A stretch of DNA of 64,000 nucleotides from Arcobacter defluvii (lineage in GTDB: Bacteria; Campylobacterota; Campylobacteria; Campylobacterales; Arcobacteraceae): contig NZ_CP053835.1 of assembly GCF_013201725.1 (NCBI RefSeq), positions 868,001-932,000 of the forward strand, read 5' to 3'. The notes under the pieces are model-generated. The model was not told where the DNA came from. It saw only the letters and a program-made list of their open reading frames with translations, and did no database searches. Positions 10,601 to 17,097 of this stretch are shown one piece after another. Position 1 is the first letter of the stretch, and every line of letters starts with the position of its first letter. Made by a program: the position numbers and the translations under genes.

Positions 10601-11118
10601 ATAGTACAAGTGTAAGAACAAAAGATAATCAAACATATAATGGTGTGACAACTCTAGGAGCAAATACAACATTAAGTACAATAAATAATGGAACAATCTG
10701 GTTTAAAGATAATTTAGATAGTACAACAATCGTAAGAAATTTAACTATTAATAATGGAAATGGGAATGTAATATTTGATGGAACTACAGGAAATACATTA
10801 GCCTTAGGAACAGTAGGAATAACAGGGAATGATGTAACAATAAATAAAGCATTTAATAGTGGAGCAATGAGTGTAACAAACTCAGGATTGTTTACAACAA
10901 GTAGTGAAGGGGATATAAACGCAAGTGGAGGATTTACACAAAATGGTGTAGGAACAAATAGCTTAGCAGGAGATATCACAACAGTAAATAATAATATAAG
11001 CTTTGCAAAAGCAGTAGTATTAACAGATGATGTTGTAATGAGTACAGGAAGTGGTGCTGGTAATATCTCTTTTGCAGATACTGTAAACAGTGATGATGTA
11101 TCTACCCTAGAGATTTAA
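1609..11118 (+). CDS. Filamentous haemagglutinin-like two-partner secretion exoprotein (TpsA), N-terminal 3,169 codons before a frameshift
   Basis: This is a large secreted adhesin of the FhaB/HMW1 type. Residues 1-37 form an extended signal peptide ending in an Ala/Ser-rich cleavage region. Residues of about 40-150 are the TPS (haemagglutination activity) domain: repeated Asn/Gln-rich strands, FNQP, and the NSNGILF segment that corresponds to the family's conserved NPNG motif. A beta-helix-like run of short Gly/Asn/Thr repeats follows, with a very Gly-rich stretch (GGTGGTGG type) at about residues 715-1000. The reading frame closes at TAA 11116-11118, just after codons for DDVSTLEI. The next frame continues the same protein without a break to 14033, so this ORF is the front part of one gene. 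Restoring one C at 11105-11107 (CCC to CCCC) would give a single product of about 4,141 residues. The 3' part and the transporter gene follow directly. Confidence 0.85.
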   Translation: MIKFNHDFSSRFRILKGGKISLVVSAMLGSAIIASASPTQGVVTSGNAIISQSGNTTNINQSTQKASINWKDFSIKSNEVVNFNQPNQNSITLNRVVGNEKSVIDGALNANGQVWILNSNGILFNKNAKVNTAGLVATTKELADKDFQAGNYNFKGDSTNSVINLGTIEVTNNSYVVLASNEVKNSGTIKAIKGKVYLSGASEYTVNLNGNSIVDLVVSKGVLDAMVENSGTIVANGGEIYLTTNAVNELLKGVVNNTGVIEANSLDDISGKVELVANNGDVINSGTIDVSSNTGKAGKIIVTGENTTITQTASIKADGKTGGGTIYVGGSWQNSDKSVSQATKTIVEKNAKITANATDNGDGGTIAIWSDVTKSNSLTKVAATLEAKAGKNGGNGGKIETSGYTLDTENISVTAAAPKGKGGLWLLDPTDTTITQSVANSYVSTLNGGTSVENIVSGSMTISNGVIISKTSGNEVTLKLQSTGSGYIYIGSGVQISDTASSILNFTIETAGPVYFENNGSSNQTINIHGDLDIGAASNGYSVGNTTYDDGVYIGNYNNFTADNINIRGKGFDYTSSSYNGQGKDGGEGIFVGSSTNILSLTDINLKGQGGAGSNASDAANAENNVTISGLTGNNYDYSAGAASGGNYTQPSAVSSGAGTDSHGAAGRSSTGGQGSSGSNGDSASSTAAAGGNGVRISSSTTIEAGRDLTVTGIGGKGGNGGRGGNGGMGDTGGTAYNGEGGGNAKGGDTSGTYQQFDHYSYHYDGAGPYNSSGQWVGYGQPGSGYYQQANYITAYHSGGYAYGGTGGNSIGGTGGTGGTGGNGSAGASGGIGIKVTSATLEARRDLKLEATGGAGGTGGSGGTGGTGGTGGTYATAGQGGNVELGHNTISGANYGGYTYGSSGSAHMGDGGTGGQGGTGGVGGNSGYAISLESATSIHADENITFDTTRGAAGYGGNTGYGGTGGTGWNNGSSGSSGSSWGSGYVYAGIYTNGAAVIGDTNSSGGTYTGNINLIADAISLNTSTTIKSLGGILNIKAKTDGTSIGIGSYGTLNLSSNFFWNGTSGIAKDGFSVINIGSADLSNPISISGNVTATDNLNFITKSGTYIDLYTGTLTSDDNNITFNGAVRVLGGQDSTISTGSGSGNIVFNDTINGNTTNSGNLILNAGTGNIDFNGAIGNNTTFANLTITNSALTNFNSTVNIGTNLTQTNAATNTTTFANTVNVGGAATLRGTVFNINNSWNSTGATSFINSGLITKSQTGDITANGGFSTSGDINLASNISTTNTNLSIGGNLTIAEGKSVLLSTSTGAGNITVSGQTQGTSGGTNEALALTAGAGNITFSDLVGRKEDFDLTTLTINSVGTATFDKKVDLKGTFSQIAGSVATTFNDEVDVGTLTLTGTAFNFNNNLNSDSTTTITNSGLVTKSNVGNITSTGAFSTSGALTLGSDLTTATGSISVGGALTLSVPTDGANGIVTILANDRASNITINSITGANQNLELISGSGNITVTNNATGLNKLILQEDAETSTGSVTLNGNVGVVDFETYARSYDVSLLGSSNTFTNQTTFLNKGNLVLGNATADTFNFTNGLNTVTASTDTNKKVQLFSTINTTNSDIVTDDVTLNGNTIISTNSGIGNIDFQGTVDGTYDLTLSAGTGNVTFEDKVGETNRLANLVINSATKTDFNDSVKVASASLTGGIFNLNNTWNSTTSTAFTNSGLITVNQNSDITTGTTFSTTGDISLNSNITTTNNNLTIGGNLNLLANTVTLSTGTGVGNISLNSATGNNKNLKLISGQGTITSSGSISGIDTLSIQEGITTTPGSVVFNGNLSVNTLSTQASNYDISLYGTNTTIQNAITFNNTGNLNLGNGSDTINFVNGLNTDNPSLVNINGTIQSEGTSVISLGDSNTAVKILGNSTIGGTSTGNIDISAVTLSDGATLTLGTGINNDIAVDSITGTASGAVSNLGINSIGNVSIGNIGTDIGTITITKSADTTFTGTVNTNNLTILNGTENKTIAFDGDLTVNTAMSASAGSSNYNIALLGSSNSIAGNTTLSNTGNLTLGDSSTDTTTFTNGLTATSQNSINLFGETKSTTSAATITLGNSELLGTSKLTTNNGNINLNGRLNGANNITLTAGTGNININNTIGDTARLGALTIASATTTNIASDIKANSTSITSGTININSGADSVDTTSTQLYTGAVVLGQNTTLTGSDVTFGGTLNSSNTAGISDYRTLSINGNGIFNGIVGATYALGSLDVSGTTAINSTSVRTKDNQTYNGVTTLGANTTLSTINNGTIWFKDNLDSTTSARNLTINNGNGNVIFDGTTGNTLALGTVGITGNNVTINKAFNSGAMSVTNSGLFTTSSEGDINASGGFTQNGVGTNSLAGDITTVNNNISFAKAVVLTDDVVMSTGSGAGNISFAQTIDGTTPSTETLTLTAGTGNVVFTGLVGNTTELGDIIINSATNVTTNGIKAASFEQKAGTGTTTVNLGTFSEVGQQSLYTSATKGIDITTSTISFTGAIQTVNNGNLRLKANNNLSLTQTATADGSGNVNLEAGGLLTIGALVSTGTGNITLIGGTGVTHTGSAGGLRTTENGEISVTATTGNITMADGTVYEVDDGDVTLLAANNILLGEIKAQKVVGGNTVDGDSLIRVTATNGNITDNTASSNPNIIGRVAALNGKTGVGASNKYIQTQVKELSLNANTGGIYVNSYGDVAFGSADGGVTGTTTSGDIVVTATGTITTAGEVVTKGAITLDNLTATGSEGIVLNDNITADGLVTFKTHGDFSMLGEADIFAKGGFSILADGDTKLAGKIRTNNSDITFNSKFYLVGDLTLDTNTGAGNISLQEVENDATALGSPHSLTLAAGTGNVIFNKTLGVDALTGKLDELKITSANSVTLDKDHQVNSIDWTATNINLNRANYVTSGSQSYNGAVVLGQNTTLTGSDVTFGGTLNSSNTAGISDYRTLSINGNGIFNGIVGATYALGSLDVSGTTAINSTSVRTKDNQTYNGVTTLGANTTLSTINNGTIWFKDNLDSTTIVRNLTINNGNGNVIFDGTTGNTLALGTVGITGNDVTINKAFNSGAMSVTNSGLFTTSSEGDINASGGFTQNGVGTNSLAGDITTVNNNISFAKAVVLTDDVVMSTGSGAGNISFADTVNSDDVSTLEI
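8203..8873 (+). repeat. 671-bp direct repeat in tpsA, copy 1
   Basis: Near-identical at the DNA level to 10405-11075, with only a few substitutions (for example TCAGCA-type changes around the SARN/IVRN codons). The offset is 2,202 bp, exactly 734 codons, so recombination between the copies would delete or duplicate in frame. Confidence 0.92.
10405..11075 (+). repeat. 671-bp direct repeat in tpsA, copy 2
   Basis: Second copy of the unit at 8203-8873. Identity stops abruptly after the TTTTGC shared by both copies. The frameshift lies 30 bp downstream. Confidence 0.92.
11101..11112 (+). other. Frameshift site in tpsA (C run one base short)
   Basis: In the upstream frame the codons read TCT ACC CTA GAG ATT TAA and stop. 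If the CCC at 11105-11107 had four Cs, the codons would read TCT ACC CCT AGA GAT TTA ACA and join smoothly to the downstream frame, which stays open for about 2.9 kb. The site is 30 bp beyond the end of a 671-bp repeat copy. Confidence 0.8.
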
Positions 11119-11381
11119 CATTATCAACAGGAACAGGAACTAATAGTTTTGGTGGTGCAGTTGGAAATACAGCTGCTTTAGATGAATTAATAATAAATTC
11201 ATCTAATACTTTAAATTTAAATCAATCTATTAAATCTTCTAAACTTAAAGCAAATAGTGATTTAATTACTTTAGGAAGTAATGCTGATATTCAGACTTCT
11301 GGAACACAAAATTATAATGGTGCAGTTGTTTTAAATGCAAATACAACATTAACAGGAAGTAAAATTACTTTTGAAAATACT

Positions 11382-14033
11382 GTGGATAGTGATAATACAG
11401 GTGGAGCAACACCAATATCAAATTATAGATTTTTAGACATTGTTGGAGATGTTGTATTTAATGGAGCAGTGGGTTCTAATTATGAATTAGGAACATTAAG
11501 TGTATCAGGTGATTCTGAAATAAATGGAGGAGTTGTAAAAACTAATGGAACTCAAACATATACAGGTGCAGTTACATTAGGAAATGACACTTCATTTGTT
11601 ACAAATAATTCAGATATAACTTTTGGCAGTTCTATCGATGCAAAAGCTGGAGTTACACCTGCCCCAAATCTATCTTTTACAGCTGGAAATGGTGATATTT
11701 CAGTTTCAGGTGCAATTGGTTCAAATTCAGCTTTAGGTGATATTGAAATAGTATCAGCAAAAGATGTAACAACAAATGGAATTACAGCAGATAATTTTAC
11801 ACAGTTATCAGGTACTGGAACAAGTACTTTTAATGGAACAACAGATTTAACAGGAAATTTTGATTTTACAGGAACAAATTTAACTGTAAATGCTCCTATG
11901 AATATAGATGGAAGTGCTGAAATTACAAATTCAGGATTATTTACAACAAGTTCAAACGGTGATATTTTAGCTAAAGATGGTTTTGTTCAAAATGGAACAG
12001 GAGATAATAGTTTAGCTGGAGATATAACAACTGATGGAAATAATATTAGTTTTGCTGGAAATGTAACTTTAACTGATGATATTACTATAAGTACAGGAAC
12101 TGGTCCAGGAGATGTGACATTTGCAAAAGAAGTTAATAGTGATGGTAGTACACCTGCAAATGGACTTACAATTAATGCTTTAGATGGAGTAGTTAAATTT
12201 GATGAAGCTATTGGAGGAACATCACCTTTAGGTAATTTTAGTGTTACATCAAATGAGTTTTTATTTAATGATTTAACATCAACTTCAAATGTTGATATAA
12301 ATGTACAAGGTGATTTTGAATCAGGTAATATAACAGCTGGTGGAGATATGTCAATCTCTACAACAGGTGATATAACACAAAAAAGTGGTTCAAATTTGGT
12401 TATTACTGGCGATTCAACTTTTGAAGCAGTAGGAGGAGATTTAATTCTTACTGAAGCTGGAAATTCATTTACTGGTCAAGTAAATATGACTGCACAAGAT
12501 ATACAAATAGATTATGCAGGAGGAGATTTTACTGTTGGAAATGTATCTTCAACAAATCTTGATATTACTTCAACTACTGGAGATATAACTCAAGCGAGTG
12601 GAACATCTATCGTTGTATTAAATGAGACAACATTGGCTTCAACTTCTGGTGATATAACTCTTTCAGGAGAAAATGACTTCCAAGGAACAGTAAACGCAAG
12701 TGGAGCAAATGTAGCATTAAATGATGTAAATGGAATAGAATTAGGAACAATAAGCGCAAGTGAATCTTTAGGTGTAAGTGCAACAGATGATATAACACAA
12801 AGCCCAACATCAGTAATTACTTCAAATGGTGAAACAACATTGGCTTCAACAACTGGAGATGTAACACTAGATGGAGAAAATGACTTCCAAGGAACAGTAA
12901 ACGCAAGTGGAGCAAATGTAGCATTAAATGATGTAAATGGAATAGAATTAGGAACAATAAGCGCAAGTGAATCTTTAGGTGTAAGTGCAACAGATGATAT
13001 AACACAAAGCCCAACATCAGTAATTACTTCAAATGGTGAAACAACATTGGCTTCAACAACTGGAGATGTAACACTAGATGGAGAAAATGACTTCCAAGGA
13101 ACAGTAAACGCAAGTGGAGCAAATGTAGCATTAAATGATGTAAATGGAATAGAATTAGGAACAATAAGCGCAAGTGAATCTTTAGGTGTAAGTGCAACAG
13201 ATGATATAACACAAAGCTCAAGTTCAGTAATTACTTCAAATGGTAAGACAACATTGGCTTCAACAACTGGTGATGTAACACTAGATGGAGAAAATGACTT
13301 CCAAGGAACAGTAAACGCAAGTGGAGCAAATGTAGCATTAAATGATGTAAATGGAATAGAATTAGGAACAATCACTGCAAGTGAATCTTTAGGTGTAAGT
13401 GCAACAGATGATATAACACAAAGCCCAAGTTCAGTAATTACTTCAAATGGTAAGACAACATTGGCTTCAACAACTGGTGATGTAACACTAGATGGGAGAA
13501 CTAATCAATTTAAGGGCAAAATAAATCTAAATGCAAAAAATGCAAAAATAAATGCGACATCAAAGCTCAATTTAGGTGATATAAAACTTAATACAAAACT
13601 TCAAGGAACAGGTGCCCCTAATGATACTTTGAATGCATCAGATATATCTAATATCATTACGAAAGATTTTTCAAATGTTGAAAAAAATATAAAAATAGTT
13701 ACTGATAATTTAAAAAATTTATTTTCAAATAAATTAGAAAATAATAATTTAACAGCATCAATTATAGAAAGATTGAATTTTCCTAACACAAATAATATTT
13801 CATTAGTTTCAATTCCTCCTGAAAAAATAGAAGTTGAAAAAATAACTTTTAGTGAATTAGTTTTAATGAATGAAAAAAGCCAAAATAAAGATGTTAATAG
13901 TGACATAATTATAGCTTTAGCAGAAAATTCAGCTATCAAACTTATAAATAGTGGTGTAAATCTTCCTGAAGGTGTTGAACAAGAATTTTATGTAATTAAA
14001 CAAGATAAAGATAACAAAGGTATAAATCAATGA
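11382..14033 (+). CDS. Filamentous haemagglutinin-like exoprotein (TpsA), C-terminal portion after the frameshift
   Basis: This is the continuation, in another frame, of the exoprotein that begins at 1609. The frame is open from about 11100; 11382 is only the first ATG in it and has no convincing ribosome-binding site, so it is probably not a real start. It carries more beta-helix-type repeats, four near-identical 69-residue tandem repeats (bases 12669-13496), and a 180-residue C-terminal region rich in Lys, Asn, Ile and Leu. That region looks unlike the repeats, being more charged and probably partly helical. I see no CdiA-type VENN motif, no recognisable nuclease toxin domain, and no immunity gene after it. 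The stop codon overlaps the tpsB start as ATGA. If the frameshift is real, this part is not made as part of the secreted protein. Confidence 0.75.
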   Translation: MDSDNTGGATPISNYRFLDIVGDVVFNGAVGSNYELGTLSVSGDSEINGGVVKTNGTQTYTGAVTLGNDTSFVTNNSDITFGSSIDAKAGVTPAPNLSFTAGNGDISVSGAIGSNSALGDIEIVSAKDVTTNGITADNFTQLSGTGTSTFNGTTDLTGNFDFTGTNLTVNAPMNIDGSAEITNSGLFTTSSNGDILAKDGFVQNGTGDNSLAGDITTDGNNISFAGNVTLTDDITISTGTGPGDVTFAKEVNSDGSTPANGLTINALDGVVKFDEAIGGTSPLGNFSVTSNEFLFNDLTSTSNVDINVQGDFESGNITAGGDMSISTTGDITQKSGSNLVITGDSTFEAVGGDLILTEAGNSFTGQVNMTAQDIQIDYAGGDFTVGNVSSTNLDITSTTGDITQASGTSIVVLNETTLASTSGDITLSGENDFQGTVNASGANVALNDVNGIELGTISASESLGVSATDDITQSPTSVITSNGETTLASTTGDVTLDGENDFQGTVNASGANVALNDVNGIELGTISASESLGVSATDDITQSPTSVITSNGETTLASTTGDVTLDGENDFQGTVNASGANVALNDVNGIELGTISASESLGVSATDDITQSSSSVITSNGKTTLASTTGDVTLDGENDFQGTVNASGANVALNDVNGIELGTITASESLGVSATDDITQSPSSVITSNGKTTLASTTGDVTLDGRTNQFKGKINLNAKNAKINATSKLNLGDIKLNTKLQGTGAPNDTLNASDISNIITKDFSNVEKNIKIVTDNLKNLFSNKLENNNLTASIIERLNFPNTNNISLVSIPPEKIEVEKITFSELVLMNEKSQNKDVNSDIIIALAENSAIKLINSGVNLPEGVEQEFYVIKQDKDNKGINQ
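12669..13496 (+). repeat. Four tandem 207-bp repeats in tpsA
   Basis: Units start at 12669, 12876, 13083 and 13290. Each encodes 69 residues beginning ENDFQGTVNASGANVALNDV. They are nearly identical at the DNA level, differing in a few codons such as SPTS/SSSS and GE/GK. A diverged partial unit precedes the first. The multiple of three keeps the frame if the copy number changes. Confidence 0.93.
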
Positions 14034-15739
14034 AAAAAGTAATAATAGTTTCTTTTTTAGCTTCAAATATTTTATTTGGAGCTAATTTTCCAAATGTTGA
14101 TGCAATACAAAACTCTATAAATCTACCAAAAACTGTTGAAGAAAAAAATTTAGAAAATAAAAATAATTTAATAGAAATAGATGGTAAAAAAAAATATGCT
14201 CCTATAATGATTGATGATAAAAGTGGTAAAAAGTTATATATAAAAAACTATACTTTTGAAGGAAATGAACATATTTTATCTATAGATTTAGAAAAATTAA
14301 CAAACAGTTTTAAAGATAAAGAATTAAGTTTCTCTGAACTTCAAAATATAGCTTCTTTAATTACAAAAGAGTATAGAGATAGAGGATATTTTGTTGCGCG
14401 AGCTTATATACCCAAACAAAATATTCAAGAAAACGATAATGTTTTGAAAATAGCAATAATAGAAGGAAATTATGGGCAATTTAAATTAACAAATAATTCT
14501 TATGTAAAAGATTTTTTTATACAAGCAATATTGGATGATGCAAAAAGTAGAGATGATGTAATTGGTACAAATACTTTAGAAAGAAGTATGTTAATTATAA
14601 ATGATTTACCAGGAGTAATTGTATCAAAAGCAAATGTAAAACCAGGAGTAGATGTAGGAACTAGTGATTTTGAGATAGAAACTCAAAAGACTTCATTTTA
14701 TGATGGATATTTAGTGGGTGATAATTATGGGAGTAAATTTACTGGTAAGAATAGAATTATTGCAGGATTAAATCTAAATTCTCCATTACAGCTTGGAGAT
14801 AAATTATCTTTCAATGGTTTGATAAGTAATGGAGAAAATATAAAAAATTATAAAATGGGATATAGTTTCCCTCTTATGGCAAACGGATTAAAAGCTGAGA
14901 CAAGCTATTCAAAAACAAAATATGATTTAGTCAAATTAGATCAAACAACGCCAGATGGAATTTATGATGGATATACTTCAAATATTGAAGCAGGAATAAT
15001 TTATCCTATCATTAGGTCAAGAATAGAAAATTTAAATATTTCAACTTATTATTCTAATAAAAAGTTAAAAGATTATTATGATGATTCTATATCAAAAAAT
15101 AGGGAAATAAATAATATAAAAATAGGATTAGATTATACAAAAAATTATAGTTTATTAGGTTTTGATACATATACAAAATTAGAGTCTTTTTACACTTTAG
15201 GAAAGTTAAATATAAAGGATGCAGACTCAAAAGAACTAGATAAAAATGGTGTAAATACTCAAGGAAGTTATTCTAAAGTAAATTTAAATTTAGAATCAGA
15301 AATGATTTTCACTCCAGTGTATTCATTAAATACGAATATAAAAACACAATATGCTTTAAAAAATAAAAATTTAGATGGAAGTGAAGATTTTACATTAGGT
15401 GGAAGTGATGGAGTAAAAGTATTTTCAGATAGTGAACAAAGCGTTGAAAATGCATTGGTATTTAATGTAGAATTTTTTACAAAATTACCAAATATATCTG
15501 AACTTAATCATAAAATAGGTTTTTTTTATGATTTAGGTACAGGAGATATGAGTAATAGCTCAAAAGATACAGAATTTGAAAAAAGAACTTTACAAGATAT
15601 AGGTATTGGATATTATACAAATTATAAAAATTCATTTACTAGATTACAATTAGCAAGAGTAGTTGGTGGTCAAGATATTGAAGTTGAAAGTGTTGGAAAT
15701 ATTTCTAGAGTTCTTCTTCAAATAGGAATAGTGTTTTAA
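14030..15739 (+). CDS. TpsB/ShlB/FhaC-family outer-membrane transporter
   Basis: This is the outer-membrane pore that would secrete the exoprotein encoded directly upstream. The 569 residues fit the family. There is an N-terminal signal peptide (KKVIIVSFLASNILFGA), then a ShlB-type POTRA domain at about residues 70-150 (YIKNYTFEGNEH..., then YRDRGYFVARAYIP). A C-terminal beta-barrel starts near residue 200 with alternating polar and hydrophobic strands and ends in a C-terminal phenylalanine (LLQIGIVF), as expected for Bam-assembled barrels. The start ATG overlaps the tpsA stop by 4 bp (ATGA), which implies translational coupling. If tpsA is really frameshifted, coupling would depend on translation of its downstream frame. 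The tpsA-then-tpsB order differs from most cdiB-cdiA loci. Confidence 0.88.
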   Translation: MKKVIIVSFLASNILFGANFPNVDAIQNSINLPKTVEEKNLENKNNLIEIDGKKKYAPIMIDDKSGKKLYIKNYTFEGNEHILSIDLEKLTNSFKDKELSFSELQNIASLITKEYRDRGYFVARAYIPKQNIQENDNVLKIAIIEGNYGQFKLTNNSYVKDFFIQAILDDAKSRDDVIGTNTLERSMLIINDLPGVIVSKANVKPGVDVGTSDFEIETQKTSFYDGYLVGDNYGSKFTGKNRIIAGLNLNSPLQLGDKLSFNGLISNGENIKNYKMGYSFPLMANGLKAETSYSKTKYDLVKLDQTTPDGIYDGYTSNIEAGIIYPIIRSRIENLNISTYYSNKKLKDYYDDSISKNREINNIKIGLDYTKNYSLLGFDTYTKLESFYTLGKLNIKDADSKELDKNGVNTQGSYSKVNLNLESEMIFTPVYSLNTNIKTQYALKNKNLDGSEDFTLGGSDGVKVFSDSEQSVENALVFNVEFFTKLPNISELNHKIGFFYDLGTGDMSNSSKDTEFEKRTLQDIGIGYYTNYKNSFTRLQLARVVGGQDIEVESVGNISRVLLQIGIVF

Positions 15740-15924
15740 AATATTTTAAATAAGGAATGATTTGTAGAATTTTATCAATATTTTATAAGTAAATTAAAAT
15801 TAATTAAGCCTTTAGAAATAATATACATTTTATCTATTTCTTTGGCATTTTCAACTATAATATAGTTAATTGTTAAATATAAATATTTTATTTTGCTATT
15901 GAAAATAATGATAAAAGGAATATA
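15740..15924 (+). promoter_or_regulatory. Intergenic region with ychF promoter
   Basis: A TATAAT -10 candidate lies at 15856-15861 after a T-rich stretch, the usual Campylobacterota promoter form. The ribosome-binding site AAAAGGAA is at about 15912-15919. No clear terminator for tpsB was found. Confidence 0.45.
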
Positions 15925-17028
15925 ATGGGATTAGGTGTAGGAATAGTAGGACTTCCAAACGTAGGTAAATCAACAACTTTTAATGCTTTAACAAAAGCTC
16001 AAAATGCAGAAGCACAAAATTATCCGTTTTGTACAATTGAACCAAATAAAGCGATTGTTCCCGTACCTGATAAAAGACTTGATGAGTTAGCAAAAATTGT
16101 AAATCCAAATAAAATTCAACATTCAACTATCGATTTTGTTGATATTGCAGGGCTTGTAAGAGGTGCAAGTAAAGGTGAAGGATTAGGGAATCAATTTTTA
16201 TCAAATATCAGAGAAGTTGAAGTTATTTTACATATGGTAAGATGTTTTGAGGATGGAAATATTACTCACGTTGAAGGAGATGTTAATCCTCTAAGAGATA
16301 TTGAAATCATTGAAACAGAACTTATTTATGCTGATATTTCTCAATTAGAGAAAAAAATAGATAGACTTAAAAAACAAGCAAAAGCATCAAAAGAAGCTGC
16401 TTCTCAATTAGTAATCGCAGAAGAGTTATATGCTCATATTGGTGAATTACAACCTGTAAAAACTTTTGAAAAACTAGAAGATGAATCATTTAAAGCTTTA
16501 GATAAAGAGTTAAGATTTTTATCAAATAAAGATGTGATTTATGGTGCAAATGTTGATGAAGATTCATTAGCTGATGGTGGGAATAAATTTGTTGATATGG
16601 TAAGAGAACATGCATCAAATGTAAATGCTGATGTTATTATGCTTTGTGCAAAAATTGAAGAAGAATTAGTTGGTCTTTCAGATGAAGAAGCAACAGAATT
16701 TTTATCTGATTTAGGTGTTCAAGAATCAGGATTAGAGCAAATTATTCATAAAGCATTTGATAAATTAGGTTTAATGAGTTATTTTACAGCTGGAAAAGTG
16801 GAAGTTAGAGCATGGACTATTAGAAAAAATACAAAAGCACCTCAAGCAGCAGCAGTAATTCATAATGATTTTGAAAAAGGTTTTATTAAAGCAGAAGTAA
16901 TCTCTTATGCAGATTTTGTAGCTTTAGGTGGCGAATCAAAATGTAAAGAATCAGGTAAGTTAAGACTTGAAGGTAAAGATTATGTTGTTCAAGATGGTGA
17001 TATAATGCATTTTAGATTTAATGTTTAA
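15925..17028 (+). CDS. ychF: Ribosome-binding ATPase YchF (Obg-like)
   Basis: A universally conserved TRAFAC P-loop protein that binds the ribosome and hydrolyses ATP rather than GTP. Its 367 residues are the standard length. The P-loop is GLPNVGKST (residues 8-16), followed by NYPFCTIEPN (switch region) and DIAGLVRGASKGEGLG (Walker B/G3). The usual NKxD base-specificity motif is replaced by the YchF NxxE form (NVDE). A coiled-coil insertion falls at about residues 130-160 and a TGS domain fills the C-terminus (VRAWTIRKNTKAPQAAAVIH, then VQDGDIMHFRF). It has its own promoter and is probably monocistronic; the HDOD gene starts 69 bp later with its own -10. Confidence 0.97.
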   Translation: MGLGVGIVGLPNVGKSTTFNALTKAQNAEAQNYPFCTIEPNKAIVPVPDKRLDELAKIVNPNKIQHSTIDFVDIAGLVRGASKGEGLGNQFLSNIREVEVILHMVRCFEDGNITHVEGDVNPLRDIEIIETELIYADISQLEKKIDRLKKQAKASKEAASQLVIAEELYAHIGELQPVKTFEKLEDESFKALDKELRFLSNKDVIYGANVDEDSLADGGNKFVDMVREHASNVNADVIMLCAKIEEELVGLSDEEATEFLSDLGVQESGLEQIIHKAFDKLGLMSYFTAGKVEVRAWTIRKNTKAPQAAAVIHNDFEKGFIKAEVISYADFVALGGESKCKESGKLRLEGKDYVVQDGDIMHFRFNV

Positions 17029-17097
17029 AATAAATTTATACGTAATTGATAATTTTTTAGTTAGAATGAACATTATAATTGAATTAGGAGTTTAAAT

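Noticed and set aside
12590-13375. Long minus-strand ORF (261 codons) and shorter ORFs with repeated content
   Set aside because: It is the reverse shadow of the 207-bp tandem repeats of tpsA; the codons simply repeat with the DNA and no start or ribosome-binding context exists.
12669-13496. Possible CRISPR array
   Set aside because: Units are 207 bp, contiguous, without spacers, and coding in frame.
13497-15739. Contact-dependent inhibition (CdiBAI) locus
   Set aside because: No VENN motif, no toxin-like domain, no immunity gene, and the transporter follows the exoprotein rather than preceding it.
15740-15924. Small RNA or tRNA in intergenic gaps
   Set aside because: No cloverleaf, CCA-ending arm or conserved RNA structure could be made out in this or other gaps.
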